A stretch of DNA of 10,719 nt from an uncultured Bacilli bacterium (lineage in GTDB: Bacteria > Bacillota_I > Bacilli_A > RF39 > UBA660). Below the pieces are notes generated by a model that was not told the origin of the DNA, made no database searches, and worked only from the letters and a program-made list of their open reading frames with translations. Positions 4,822 through 10,719 of this stretch are shown piece after piece. Location of the stretch: NCBI GenBank assembly GCA_947628765.1, contig CANRBD010000041.1:1-10719 (forward strand). Reading direction: 5' to 3'. How positions within the stretch are numbered: position 1 is the first letter of the stretch; every line of letters starts with the position of its first letter. Made by a program: the position numbers and the translations under genes.

Positions 4822-6099
4822 ATGAATATATTAGAAATAATTGAAAAGAAAACTAAGGGTGAAGAACTTACAAAAGAGGAATTAAATTATGCCATTATGG
4901 GTTATGTTAATGACGAAATCCCAGACTATCAGATGAGCTCATTTTTAATGGCGGTTTATTTAAAAGGGATGACCGATAAAGAGACTATTGACTTAACAGA
5001 TATTATGCTACATAGTGGTAAAGTGCTAGATTTTGGTTTTGATAGTATTGATAAGCATTCTACTGGTGGAGTTGGCGATAAAACTACAATTGTGCTTGCG
5101 CCTTTAATGGCCGCTTTAGATGTTAAAATGTTAAAAATGAGTGGCCGTGGTTTAGGACATACCGGTGGAACTATCGATAAATTAGAAGCTATTAGCGGTT
5201 TTCAAACCAATATTAGTTTAGAAGAAGTTCAAAAACAAGTAGAAGATATTGGCGTGGCTATAGTTAGCCAAATGGGGGGCTTATGTCCTGCTGATAAAAA
5301 ATTATATGCTTTAAGAGATGTCACTGGTACAGTAGCTTCCATTCCTTTAATTGCCTCTAGTATTATGAGTAAAAAATTAGCTAGTGGTGCTTCTAAAATT
5401 ATTATTGATTTAAAGGTCGGTAACGGTGCTTTAATGACTAATTTAGAAGATGCCAAAGAGCTTGCTAGAATTATGGTAAATATTGGCCATTTAAATGGTA
5501 AAGAAACCATATGTGTGCTTACTAATATGGATGAACCTTTAGGAAATGCTATTGGTAATTCTTTAGAAGTTTTAGAAGCCATTGACACTTTAAAAGGAAA
5601 TGGTCCTAAAGATTTAAATGAATTGGTAATTAATTTAGGCTCTCTTATGCTTTCTTTAGATAAAAATATGCCTATTGAGGAGGCCATTGAATATGTTGAA
5701 AATGCCTTAGAAAAAGGTTTAGGATATGAAAAATTAGTCGAAATGGTGGCATATCAACATGGAGATATTGATAATATCCCAGTTTCGTCTAAAAAATTTG
5801 ATATTAAGGCTTATCAATCAGGATATATTAAAAGCATTAATGCGTTAAAGCTAGGTGAGCTTGCGCGTAAATTAGGAGCCGGAAGATTTGCTAAAGATGA
5901 TGTAATTGATCAAACTGTCGGTTTTGTTCTCCATAAAAAAGTTGGTGATAAAGTATTAAAAGATGAAGTTTTAATAACCGTTTATTATAATGAAAAAGAT
6001 TTGCCACTTTCAGACATTTTCGATTGTTTTGAATATAGTGATGAAGAAATATCTAAGCCAACATTAATTTATGAAATTATTAAAAAGGAGAATTTATGA
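4822..6099 (+). CDS. pdp: Pyrimidine-nucleoside phosphorylase
   Basis: A 425-residue member of the thymidine/pyrimidine-nucleoside phosphorylase family. It splits uridine, thymidine or deoxyuridine with phosphate into the free base and (deoxy)ribose 1-phosphate in the cytoplasm. The family signature SGRGLGHTGGTIDKLE (107-122) is intact, as is the phosphate-binding KHSTGGVGDK (78-87). The catalytic Arg, Ser and Lys are recognisable as R165 (ALRDVT), S180 (ASSIMSKK) and K184. The C-terminal domain contains GYIKSINALKLGELARKLGAGR. Length matches Bacillus Pdp (about 433) better than enterobacterial DeoA (about 440), and the next gene is cytidine deaminase, so Pdp is preferred over strict thymidine phosphorylase. 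The end overlaps cdd in an ATGA arrangement. Nothing seems broken. Confidence 0.93.
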   Translation: MNILEIIEKKTKGEELTKEELNYAIMGYVNDEIPDYQMSSFLMAVYLKGMTDKETIDLTDIMLHSGKVLDFGFDSIDKHSTGGVGDKTTIVLAPLMAALDVKMLKMSGRGLGHTGGTIDKLEAISGFQTNISLEEVQKQVEDIGVAIVSQMGGLCPADKKLYALRDVTGTVASIPLIASSIMSKKLASGASKIIIDLKVGNGALMTNLEDAKELARIMVNIGHLNGKETICVLTNMDEPLGNAIGNSLEVLEAIDTLKGNGPKDLNELVINLGSLMLSLDKNMPIEEAIEYVENALEKGLGYEKLVEMVAYQHGDIDNIPVSSKKFDIKAYQSGYIKSINALKLGELARKLGAGRFAKDDVIDQTVGFVLHKKVGDKVLKDEVLITVYYNEKDLPLSDIFDCFEYSDEEISKPTLIYEIIKKENL

Positions 6100-6485
6100 A
6101 AGAAAGATTACGAAAATTATTAGAAAATAGTTATTCCAATGTCTATCATTATAGTGTGGCCGCAATTATTGAATGTAAAGATGGCACAACATTTGAAGGG
6201 GTAAATATTGAAACATCTTCGCCAGCTGCTGGTATTTGTGCGGAGAGAAATGCTTTATATAGTGCCATTACTAAAGGCTATAAGAAAGGTGACATTAAAG
6301 CCGTTTATATTATGAATAAAACTGATAAAGAATGTTATCCTTGCTTTATTTGCCGCCAAGCTTTATATGATTTTTGTGATAAAAATACGGAAATTATTAC
6401 TTATAACTATGATGGAACGAGGGAAAATACAATTACCTTAGAAGATTTATGCCCATATCCTTTTAGTGATGATGATTTAAAATAA
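6096..6485 (+). CDS. cdd: Cytidine deaminase
   Basis: A 129-residue zinc-dependent cytidine deaminase of the short, homotetrameric type. It converts cytidine and deoxycytidine to uridine and deoxyuridine, which the phosphorylase encoded just upstream can then split, so the two genes form a salvage route. The zinc ligands and catalytic glutamate are visible as C48 and E50 (GICAERNAL) and C83-xx-C86 (YPCFICRQAL). EGVNIETSS (34-42) is the substrate loop. The C-terminus lacks nothing compared with the usual 130-136 residues. The start ATG overlaps the pdp TGA, and AAAAAGGAG (6082-6090) inside pdp provides a ribosome site, so translation is coupled. Confidence 0.95.
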   Translation: MKERLRKLLENSYSNVYHYSVAAIIECKDGTTFEGVNIETSSPAAGICAERNALYSAITKGYKKGDIKAVYIMNKTDKECYPCFICRQALYDFCDKNTEIITYNYDGTRENTITLEDLCPYPFSDDDLK

Positions 6486-6510
6486 TATAGCTTAGGCTAT
6501 ATTTTAATTT
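6484..6510 (+). terminator. Terminator after cdd
   Basis: AATATAGC (6484-6491) pairs perfectly with GCTATATT (6496-6503) around TTAG, followed by TTAATTT. It begins inside the cdd stop codon. Confidence 0.7.
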
Positions 6511-6536
6511 GACTTTTTTCCAGAAAATGTTAAAAT
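6509..6536 (+). promoter_or_regulatory. Promoter of the DUF2441-like gene
   Basis: TTGACT (6509-6514), a 16-base spacer and TAAAAT (6531-6536) with an extended -10 TG at 6528-6529. This is among the best -35/-10 pairs in the window, and its -35 also rules out an in-frame TTG at 6509 as a start. Confidence 0.55.
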
Positions 6537-6562
6537 ATACTGCGTTTAAAGGGGGAAGAATT

Positions 6563-7168
6563 ATGCAAGTATATAACAAGAAAATGTATCATTATCACCA
6601 ACCTACTGATTTTGATGAATTATGGAAAGTCGGTAATACTATTGATAATACTTCCAAAGATTTTATCAATGTTATATATAATTCGATTATAACAAATGAT
6701 GTATGGCATAAATTAAATGGTGAATATATGCCATTTTTTGAAGTTTTAGACTATTTTGTTGGTGAATCATTACCAGAAGAATTATCTACATACTTATTAG
6801 AAACATCATTGACATATATTAGAGATTTGTTATTGGAACGCCGTGAAAATGCTCTGGAAGAAGTGCGAAAAACATATTATCCTAATAAAATTAGTCGCCA
6901 AGAAGCAATATGGGTGTGCGATAGTCCACAGTTAAAAACATGGCAACGATTACTTAATGATGAAAAAGAACTATTCGAAGTCGAAGTTACGGGCGATATG
7001 TTTAAAACTAGTGAAGCCGCACTTCCGGCTTTGGGTATGAGTTATAAAGAAAGCCTAGAACGTGCTCATGATTACTGGAATCCTAATTTAGATTTATATG
7101 ATGAGTCTTCATTAGAATATTTAGTCAAAGGAAAAATAAAAGTATTAAACAAAGTAAATCGTAAATGA
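6563..7168 (+). CDS. DUF2441-like protein of unknown function
   Basis: 201 residues. The order of motifs resembles the DUF2441 family from memory: an early YHYH with KVGNTIDN (9-29), a long helical part, then ERRENALEEVRKTYYPNKIS (92-111), SRQEAIWVCD (111-120), a strand with EVEVTGDMFKT (139-149), RAHDYWNP (167-174) and a final YLVKGKIKVL strand. The family has no firm function. The layout (an N-terminal His/Tyr strand, a strand after SR, a late W/Y segment) is loosely like ADP-ribosyltransferase-type folds, which is speculation. There is no membrane segment or signal peptide. ATG 6563 has AAAGGGGG (6548-6555) at a spacing of 7. It has its own promoter and terminator, so no operon partner is implied. 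Confidence 0.6.
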   Translation: MQVYNKKMYHYHQPTDFDELWKVGNTIDNTSKDFINVIYNSIITNDVWHKLNGEYMPFFEVLDYFVGESLPEELSTYLLETSLTYIRDLLLERRENALEEVRKTYYPNKISRQEAIWVCDSPQLKTWQRLLNDEKELFEVEVTGDMFKTSEAALPALGMSYKESLERAHDYWNPNLDLYDESSLEYLVKGKIKVLNKVNRK

Positions 7169-7185
7169 TTTACTTTTTAATTTTC
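7151..7185 (+). terminator. Terminator after the DUF2441-like gene
   Basis: AAAGTAAATC (7151-7160) pairs perfectly with GATTTACTTT (7167-7176) around GTAAAT, followed by TTAATTTT. The stem lies within the last codons of the gene. Confidence 0.75.
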
Positions 7186-7195
7186 TAACATTACG

Positions 7196-7204
7196 TGGTA
7201 TAAT
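7196..7204 (+). promoter_or_regulatory. Extended -10 promoter of the DUF2779 gene
   Basis: TGGTATAAT with a perfect TATAAT at 7199-7204. The -35 position (7176-7181, TTTAAT) is weak. AGGTGA (7212-7217) precedes ATG 7221 at a spacing of 3. Confidence 0.5.
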
Positions 7205-7220
7205 TTAGATAGGTGATATT

Positions 7221-9089
7221 ATGGCTATAACTAAAACAAACTTTATCAATTATTCCAGATGTCCAAGATATGTCGCTTTAGATGATATTAAACATGAAAA
7301 GTTAAATAGTATGGTGACTCTAGCAGAATATCGTAAAGAAGAAGAAAATGAAATGTTAAAAGAACTGTTAGGGGATATGTATGATGAAGAAGGCAATGAT
7401 CTAATAGATACTAAAAATGAACACTTAGAAGTTATGCTACCATATTATAATGCCGTAGAATTATTGGCTGGTTCTTTAGCGCCTAAATATTTTGAGGGAA
7501 CATTTAAATATTCAAAAGATACTTTAGAACAAGAAAGTTTTGATGTTTTAATAAACAATATTCGTTATATTTGTTATGTTGATATATATAATGAACAAAA
7601 AAACGGCTTTAATATTATTGAGGCCAAAGCTACTACCACTAAAAAATATATTGATTTAGGATGCAAACATGATGGATATTTTAATTCGATATTTATGAAA
7701 GACGAAAAAGGCATATATCATTTGTTAGAAGAATTAGACGTTAATATTGAAAATTATATGCCACAAAAAAAATATGAAGATAATCGCGCTAAATTATTCA
7801 ATAGATATAGCGATGCAGGGCATTATGTCTATGATTTAGCGGTTCAAAGATATATTATTGAAAATGATTTAAAAACCCATGGTATGGCTGATAAAATAAA
7901 AAATGTTAAATATTATTTAACGGTTCTTAATCACGAATATGTTTTTGATGGCAAATACGATCGTGGTGAACCTGTATATGATACTGATTCCGATGGCAAT
8001 GAAATTGTTTGCTTTATTGACCTTACTGAAATCACAAAAGAGTATATGGATAAAATTGATTTAGATCGTAAAAAAGTCGAGGGCTACATTAATGATTTAA
8101 ATGCTAAAGAAGTGCCTTTAAGCGAAGCCTGCGAAATCAAAAAAACGACAAAATGTAAATATAGTAAAATATGTTGGAGTAAATTACCAGCTAAAAATTC
8201 GATTATGGCCTATATTGATGGTCATCATGGATTTAAAGATGAAGATGGCAACAAATATGAAAGATTTGATTTAATTAATGATGGCTATCTTTCAATGCTA
8301 GATGTTCCTGAAAGAATGCTTAATCGTGAAAAAAACGTGATTCAAAGAAAAACTTTAGAAAGTGGTATTCCATATATTAATAAAAATAAAATCATTGATG
8401 GTATTAAACAAATACAATACCCAGTTTATCATTTAGATTTTGAAACATTTCCATGTCCACTGCCTAGATATAGAGGTGAAAAATGTTATACACAATCAGT
8501 TTTTCAGTTTTCTTTACATATTGAATCATCTCCAGGTGTTTGTGATAAAGAAAAAGATCATTATGGCTTTCTCGCGCCCGATCATATGGACCATCGTGAG
8601 GAATTAGTAAAGTATATGTGTGAATTAATTGGCGATAAAGGTACAGTCCTAGTCTATAATGATTCTTTTGAAAAAACGCGAATTAAAGAGCTTGCGGAAA
8701 TATTCCCCGAGTACAAGACTAAACTGCTTAAAATAAGAAGTATGATTTTTGATTTGATGAATATTGTAAAAACTAAATCTTCATTATATGAGGATTTAGG
8801 CTATAGTAAAGATGAAGCTAAAATGTTTAATTATTATAATGCCAACATGACAGGTTCATTTTCCATTAAAAAAGTTTTACCAATTTTCTCTAGTTTAACT
8901 TATCAAGGTATGGAAATTGGTAATGGTGTTGAAGCCTTAATTACTTATGCCAAATTTCCAAAAATGGACAAGCTAGATTTTGAACATAAATATCAAAAAC
9001 TTGTTGAATATTGTAAGCAAGATACTTGGGCCATGTTTTGTGTTTTAGAAGGGTTAAAAAAAGAAGTAAATATTTATAGTATGAATTAA
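7221..9089 (+). CDS. DUF2779 protein: Cas4-like nuclease part plus DnaQ-like exonuclease part
   Basis: 622 residues. Residues 1-325 look Cas4/PD-(D/E)XK-like. The start is ITKTNFINYSRCPRY with C14. D121 (CYVDIY) and E134-x-K136 (NIIEAKAT) give the D...ExK core, and AVQRYI (207-212) sits at the Q-x-Y helix position. C304, C312 and C318 together with C14 could hold a 4Fe-4S cluster as in Cas4 and AddB. Residues about 400-612 are the DUF2779 part: YPVYHLDFETF (400-410; D406, E408), VLVYNDSFEKTR (476-487), IFDLM with D511, GSFSIKKVLP (545-554) and YCKQDTWAM with D601, an RNase H-like DEDD exonuclease pattern. It is probably a cytoplasmic nuclease or repair protein with unknown substrate. It stands alone, with no cas genes or helicase nearby. 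Confidence 0.82.
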   Translation: MAITKTNFINYSRCPRYVALDDIKHEKLNSMVTLAEYRKEEENEMLKELLGDMYDEEGNDLIDTKNEHLEVMLPYYNAVELLAGSLAPKYFEGTFKYSKDTLEQESFDVLINNIRYICYVDIYNEQKNGFNIIEAKATTTKKYIDLGCKHDGYFNSIFMKDEKGIYHLLEELDVNIENYMPQKKYEDNRAKLFNRYSDAGHYVYDLAVQRYIIENDLKTHGMADKIKNVKYYLTVLNHEYVFDGKYDRGEPVYDTDSDGNEIVCFIDLTEITKEYMDKIDLDRKKVEGYINDLNAKEVPLSEACEIKKTTKCKYSKICWSKLPAKNSIMAYIDGHHGFKDEDGNKYERFDLINDGYLSMLDVPERMLNREKNVIQRKTLESGIPYINKNKIIDGIKQIQYPVYHLDFETFPCPLPRYRGEKCYTQSVFQFSLHIESSPGVCDKEKDHYGFLAPDHMDHREELVKYMCELIGDKGTVLVYNDSFEKTRIKELAEIFPEYKTKLLKIRSMIFDLMNIVKTKSSLYEDLGYSKDEAKMFNYYNANMTGSFSIKKVLPIFSSLTYQGMEIGNGVEALITYAKFPKMDKLDFEHKYQKLVEYCKQDTWAMFCVLEGLKKEVNIYSMN

Positions 9090-9143
9090 TTGTTGTTAAA
9101 TACTGTCAAATTTAATATTAATTAGTTGTATTTTTTGCTTTTA

Positions 9144-9152
9144 TGTTATATT
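9144..9152 (+). promoter_or_regulatory. Possible extended -10 promoter of rpoZ
   Basis: TGTTATATT with -10 TATATT at 9147-9152. The nearest -35-like sequence is TTGTAT (9126-9131) at a short 15-base spacing. Confidence 0.4.
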
Positions 9153-9174
9153 ATCAAAATAGGAGAGTGGTAAA

Positions 9175-9381
9175 ATGTTATATCCCTCAATTGATAAATT
9201 GTTAAATCAAGTGGGCTCAAAATATTTATTAGTTAATGTTGTGGCAAAAAGGGCCAAAGAAATGGAAGAAAATAACCATTATCAATTAAAAGAAAACGAA
9301 TATAAATCAACTAAAAAAATTGGCAAAGCTTTAGAAGAAGTAGCTAACAACATGATTCATATTGGTAAAGAAGAGGAGTAA
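9175..9381 (+). CDS. rpoZ: RNA polymerase omega subunit
   Basis: A 68-residue omega subunit, which helps the beta' subunit fold and assemble into RNA polymerase. The hallmark YPSIDKLLNQVGSKYLLVNV (3-22) is followed by AKRAKEM (24-30), a short basic/polar linker and the conserved KALEEVANNMI helix (51-61). It is the usual size for Firmicutes omega. AGGAG (9161-9165) at a spacing of 9 supports ATG 9175. In many Firmicutes rpoZ follows gmk. Here it stands alone between the DUF2779 gene and recX, each with its own promoter, so the usual gmk linkage is lost. The start and end are intact. Confidence 0.9.
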   Translation: MLYPSIDKLLNQVGSKYLLVNVVAKRAKEMEENNHYQLKENEYKSTKKIGKALEEVANNMIHIGKEEE

Positions 9382-9395
9382 CCTCTTTTTTCTTG
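9367..9395 (+). terminator. Terminator after rpoZ
   Basis: AAAGAAGAGG (9367-9376) pairs with CCTCTTTTTT (9382-9391) with one G-U pair around a 5-base loop holding the rpoZ stop codon. Confidence 0.7.
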
Positions 9396-9421
9396 CAGCA
9401 AAAACAAATGTTTGATATAAT
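9393..9421 (+). promoter_or_regulatory. recX promoter
   Basis: TTGCAG (9393-9398), a 17-base spacer and TATAAT (9416-9421) with an extended -10 TG at 9413-9414. The start point near 9428 makes a GTG at 9426 unusable and leaves a leader of only about 10 bases before ATG 9438. Confidence 0.6.
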
Positions 9422-9437
9422 GTAAATGGTGAGACTT

Positions 9438-10205
9438 ATGAAAATAGAGAAGATTCAAAAAAAAGGCTCTAAATATCGTATTACTTTAGATAATGGTGAA
9501 ATTATCAATACTTTTGATGATGTTATTTTAGAAAATAATTTGCTTTTTGACAAAAGTATTAATAGTGATCTTTTAAATAAAATAAAAACTGATACAGTTT
9601 ATTATGAAAGTTATAATAAAGCTATTAATATGATTAGTAAACGACTTCGTAGTGAATATGAAATCCGGAAATATTTAGAAAAGAATATGACCATTGAGGA
9701 AGATATAAATAAAATTATCGAAACATTAAAAAGAATAGGTCTTATTAATGATGAAGCTTTTGCCAAGGCTTATACTAATGATAAAATTAATTTATCTTTA
9801 GATGGCCCTGGTAAAATTGCTAGAAATTTAGTGAATTTTAAAATTGATGATGAAATTATTAATGAAGTTATTAATAATATTGATAACGAAATAGTTGAAA
9901 AACACCTTGAAAAAATAATCGATAAAAAAGCGAAAACGACTAAATGTTCTGAACACTTTTTCAAACAAAAAATGCAGACATATTTACTTAATTTGGGTTA
10001 TGACCTTTCTTTAATCAATCAAAAACTAAATAATATCCATTTTAATAATGATGCGTCATTTGCCGAAATGGAAAAAATATACCGTAAGATGGCATCTAAA
10101 TATAAAGATGATGAATTAGTTTTCAAATTAAAAAACAAACTATATTCTAAAGGCTATAAAATGGAAGAAATAAATAAATTTCTCGAACAAAAAACAGTTC
10201 ATTAA
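9438..10205 (+). CDS. recX: RecA regulator RecX
   Basis: A 255-residue RecX-family protein, built of repeated three-helix units that lie in the groove of the RecA filament and control its growth. The family core is clear: YNKAINMISKRLRSEYEIRK (59-78) and the ETLKRIGLINDEAFAKAYTN stretch (95-114), matching the usual 'L-x-R-x-R-S-E-x-E' and 'G-x-I-D-D-x-x-F-A' patterns. Two further helical repeats follow (about 130-180 and 205-255). Length fits Gram-positive RecX (about 260) rather than the shorter enterobacterial form (about 165). ATG 9438 has GGTGA (9428-9432) as a weak ribosome site at a spacing of 5. recA is not in the window. The gene's stop codon overlaps that of the convergent foldase gene. 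Confidence 0.88.
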   Translation: MKIEKIQKKGSKYRITLDNGEIINTFDDVILENNLLFDKSINSDLLNKIKTDTVYYESYNKAINMISKRLRSEYEIRKYLEKNMTIEEDINKIIETLKRIGLINDEAFAKAYTNDKINLSLDGPGKIARNLVNFKIDDEIINEVINNIDNEIVEKHLEKIIDKKAKTTKCSEHFFKQKMQTYLLNLGYDLSLINQKLNNIHFNNDASFAEMEKIYRKMASKYKDDELVFKLKNKLYSKGYKMEEINKFLEQKTVH

Positions 10206-10218
10206 TTTGAACTGTTTT
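10191..10218. terminator. Bidirectional terminator between recX and the foldase gene
   Basis: AAAACAGTTCA (10191-10201) pairs perfectly with TGAACTGTTTT (10208-10218) around TTAATT. The T-run is four on the + strand and six on the - strand. The TTAA at 10202-10205 holds the stop codons of both convergent genes. Confidence 0.8.
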
Positions 10219-10719
10219 CTTTAGCTAAAGCTTGTTTAACACTTTCGTTATAAGCTTTATTAATTGAATCGTCATTCATTTTTAAACCATATTTTTTACG
10301 AAGTTCAACCATGGCTTCAGTTTGTAAAGTAGTATCTTCGGAAATTTTTTGTTCAACTAAATCATCGATAATTTTATCTCTAACGGCTTTTAATTTTGGT
10401 TTGTCTTTTTGACTTTCACGATATATAATGTGATATCCATATTCTGATTTAACTGGTTCTTTAGTATAAGTTTTATTTTTTAATTTAGAAGCCCCATCCC
10501 AGAATTCATCAACAACGTCGCCATAAGAGATAGTTAATTTACCACCATTAGAAGCAGTACCTTTATCATCAGAATTCTTTTTAGCAAGTTCAGCAAAATC
10601 TGCACCTTTATCTAACTCTTTAATAAGTTTTTCAGCTTTTTCTTTAGCCGCTTTTTCAGCTTTTTCTTTTTCTTCATCGCTAGCATTTTCATCGACATCA
10701 GGAGCGATTAAAATGTGAG
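10202..10719 (-). CDS. prsA: PrsA/PpiC-type peptidyl-prolyl isomerase (foldase), C-terminal part
   Basis: 171 residues to a TAA read on the - strand; the N-terminus lies beyond the window's right edge. The parvulin (PpiC) domain is clear: HILIAPDVDE at the cut end, a lysine/glutamate helix (EKAEKAAKEKAEKLIKEL), DFAELAKKNSDDKGTASNGG, LTISYGDVVDEFWDGASKLK, then EPVKSEYGYHIIY. About 65 helical residues follow (DKIIDDLVEQKISEDTTLQT and onward to the end). PrsA proteins are lipoproteins that help secreted proteins fold outside the membrane. A signal peptide or lipobox would be in the missing part and cannot be checked, so cytoplasmic or trigger-factor-like forms are not excluded. The lysine/glutamate-rich insertion in the first helix is longer than usual. 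The gene converges on recX with a 4-base overlap. Confidence 0.85.
   Translation of the reverse strand, partial: HILIAPDVDENASDEEKEKAEKAAKEKAEKLIKELDKGADFAELAKKNSDDKGTASNGGKLTISYGDVVDEFWDGASKLKNKTYTKEPVKSEYGYHIIYRESQKDKPKLKAVRDKIIDDLVEQKISEDTTLQTEAMVELRKKYGLKMNDDSINKAYNESVKQALAKENSSN

Noticed and set aside
5229..5687. 152-codon open frame on the - strand inside pdp
   Set aside because: It is antisense to a conserved enzyme frame, has no ribosome site, and its composition is that of a shadow frame.
7221..8200. CRISPR-linked Cas4
   Set aside because: The N-terminal part is Cas4-like, but no repeats, spacers or other cas genes are in the window, and the DUF2779 fusion is a separate family.
9770..9964. 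64-codon open frame on the - strand inside recX
   Set aside because: It is a shadow of the recX frame, with a hydrophobic composition arising from complementary AT-rich codons.

Overview
The window looks like chromosome from a low-GC, AT-rich Firmicutes/Mollicutes-like bacterium. Uncultured gut Bacilli such as RF39 are a plausible guess, but that is inference. Codon use is strongly A/T-ending. TGG encodes tryptophan and TGA is used as a stop (the pdp gene and the gene at 6563-7168), so the mycoplasma code 4 is excluded. Genes are short and closely packed, and most small gaps hold a factor-independent terminator followed by a promoter with an extended -10. No rRNA, tRNA, CRISPR array or insertion sequence was seen, and no gap between genes exceeds about 170 bases.

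Layout. 1-148 (+): 3' end of a SpoVS-like gene and its terminator. 216-1278 (+): SufU-type Fe-S scaffold overlapping an unknown protein with four N-terminal cysteines, then a terminator. 1355-3428 (+): SufB, and 13 bases later a single-pass membrane protein with a long charged cytoplasmic region, then a very strong hairpin. 3585-3911 (+): a short single-stranded DNA-binding protein without the usual acidic tail. 3912-4060: a gap with two interleaved inverted repeats (pseudoknot topology). 4072-4770: two divergent XRE-family regulators; their shared promoter region holds two similar dyads, one filling the -35/-10 spacer of the leftward promoter. 4822-6485 (+): pyrimidine-nucleoside phosphorylase and cytidine deaminase, translationally coupled (nucleoside salvage). 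6563-7168 (+): DUF2441-like protein. 7221-9089 (+): DUF2779 protein, a Cas4-like/PD-(D/E)XK part joined to a DnaQ-like exonuclease part. 9175-9381 (+): RNA polymerase omega. 9438-10205 (+): RecX. 10202-10719 (-): C-terminal part of a PrsA/PpiC-type foldase, converging on recX over a shared bidirectional terminator.

Most of this is housekeeping: Fe-S assembly, nucleoside salvage, transcription, RecA control and protein folding. The least explained parts are the interleaved repeats after ssb, the four-cysteine protein between sufU and sufB, the divergent regulator pair with paired operators, and the DUF2441-like and DUF2779 genes. I saw no convincing multi-gene new system. The ssb/3'-element/regulator region and the DUF2779 nuclease are the best places to look further.
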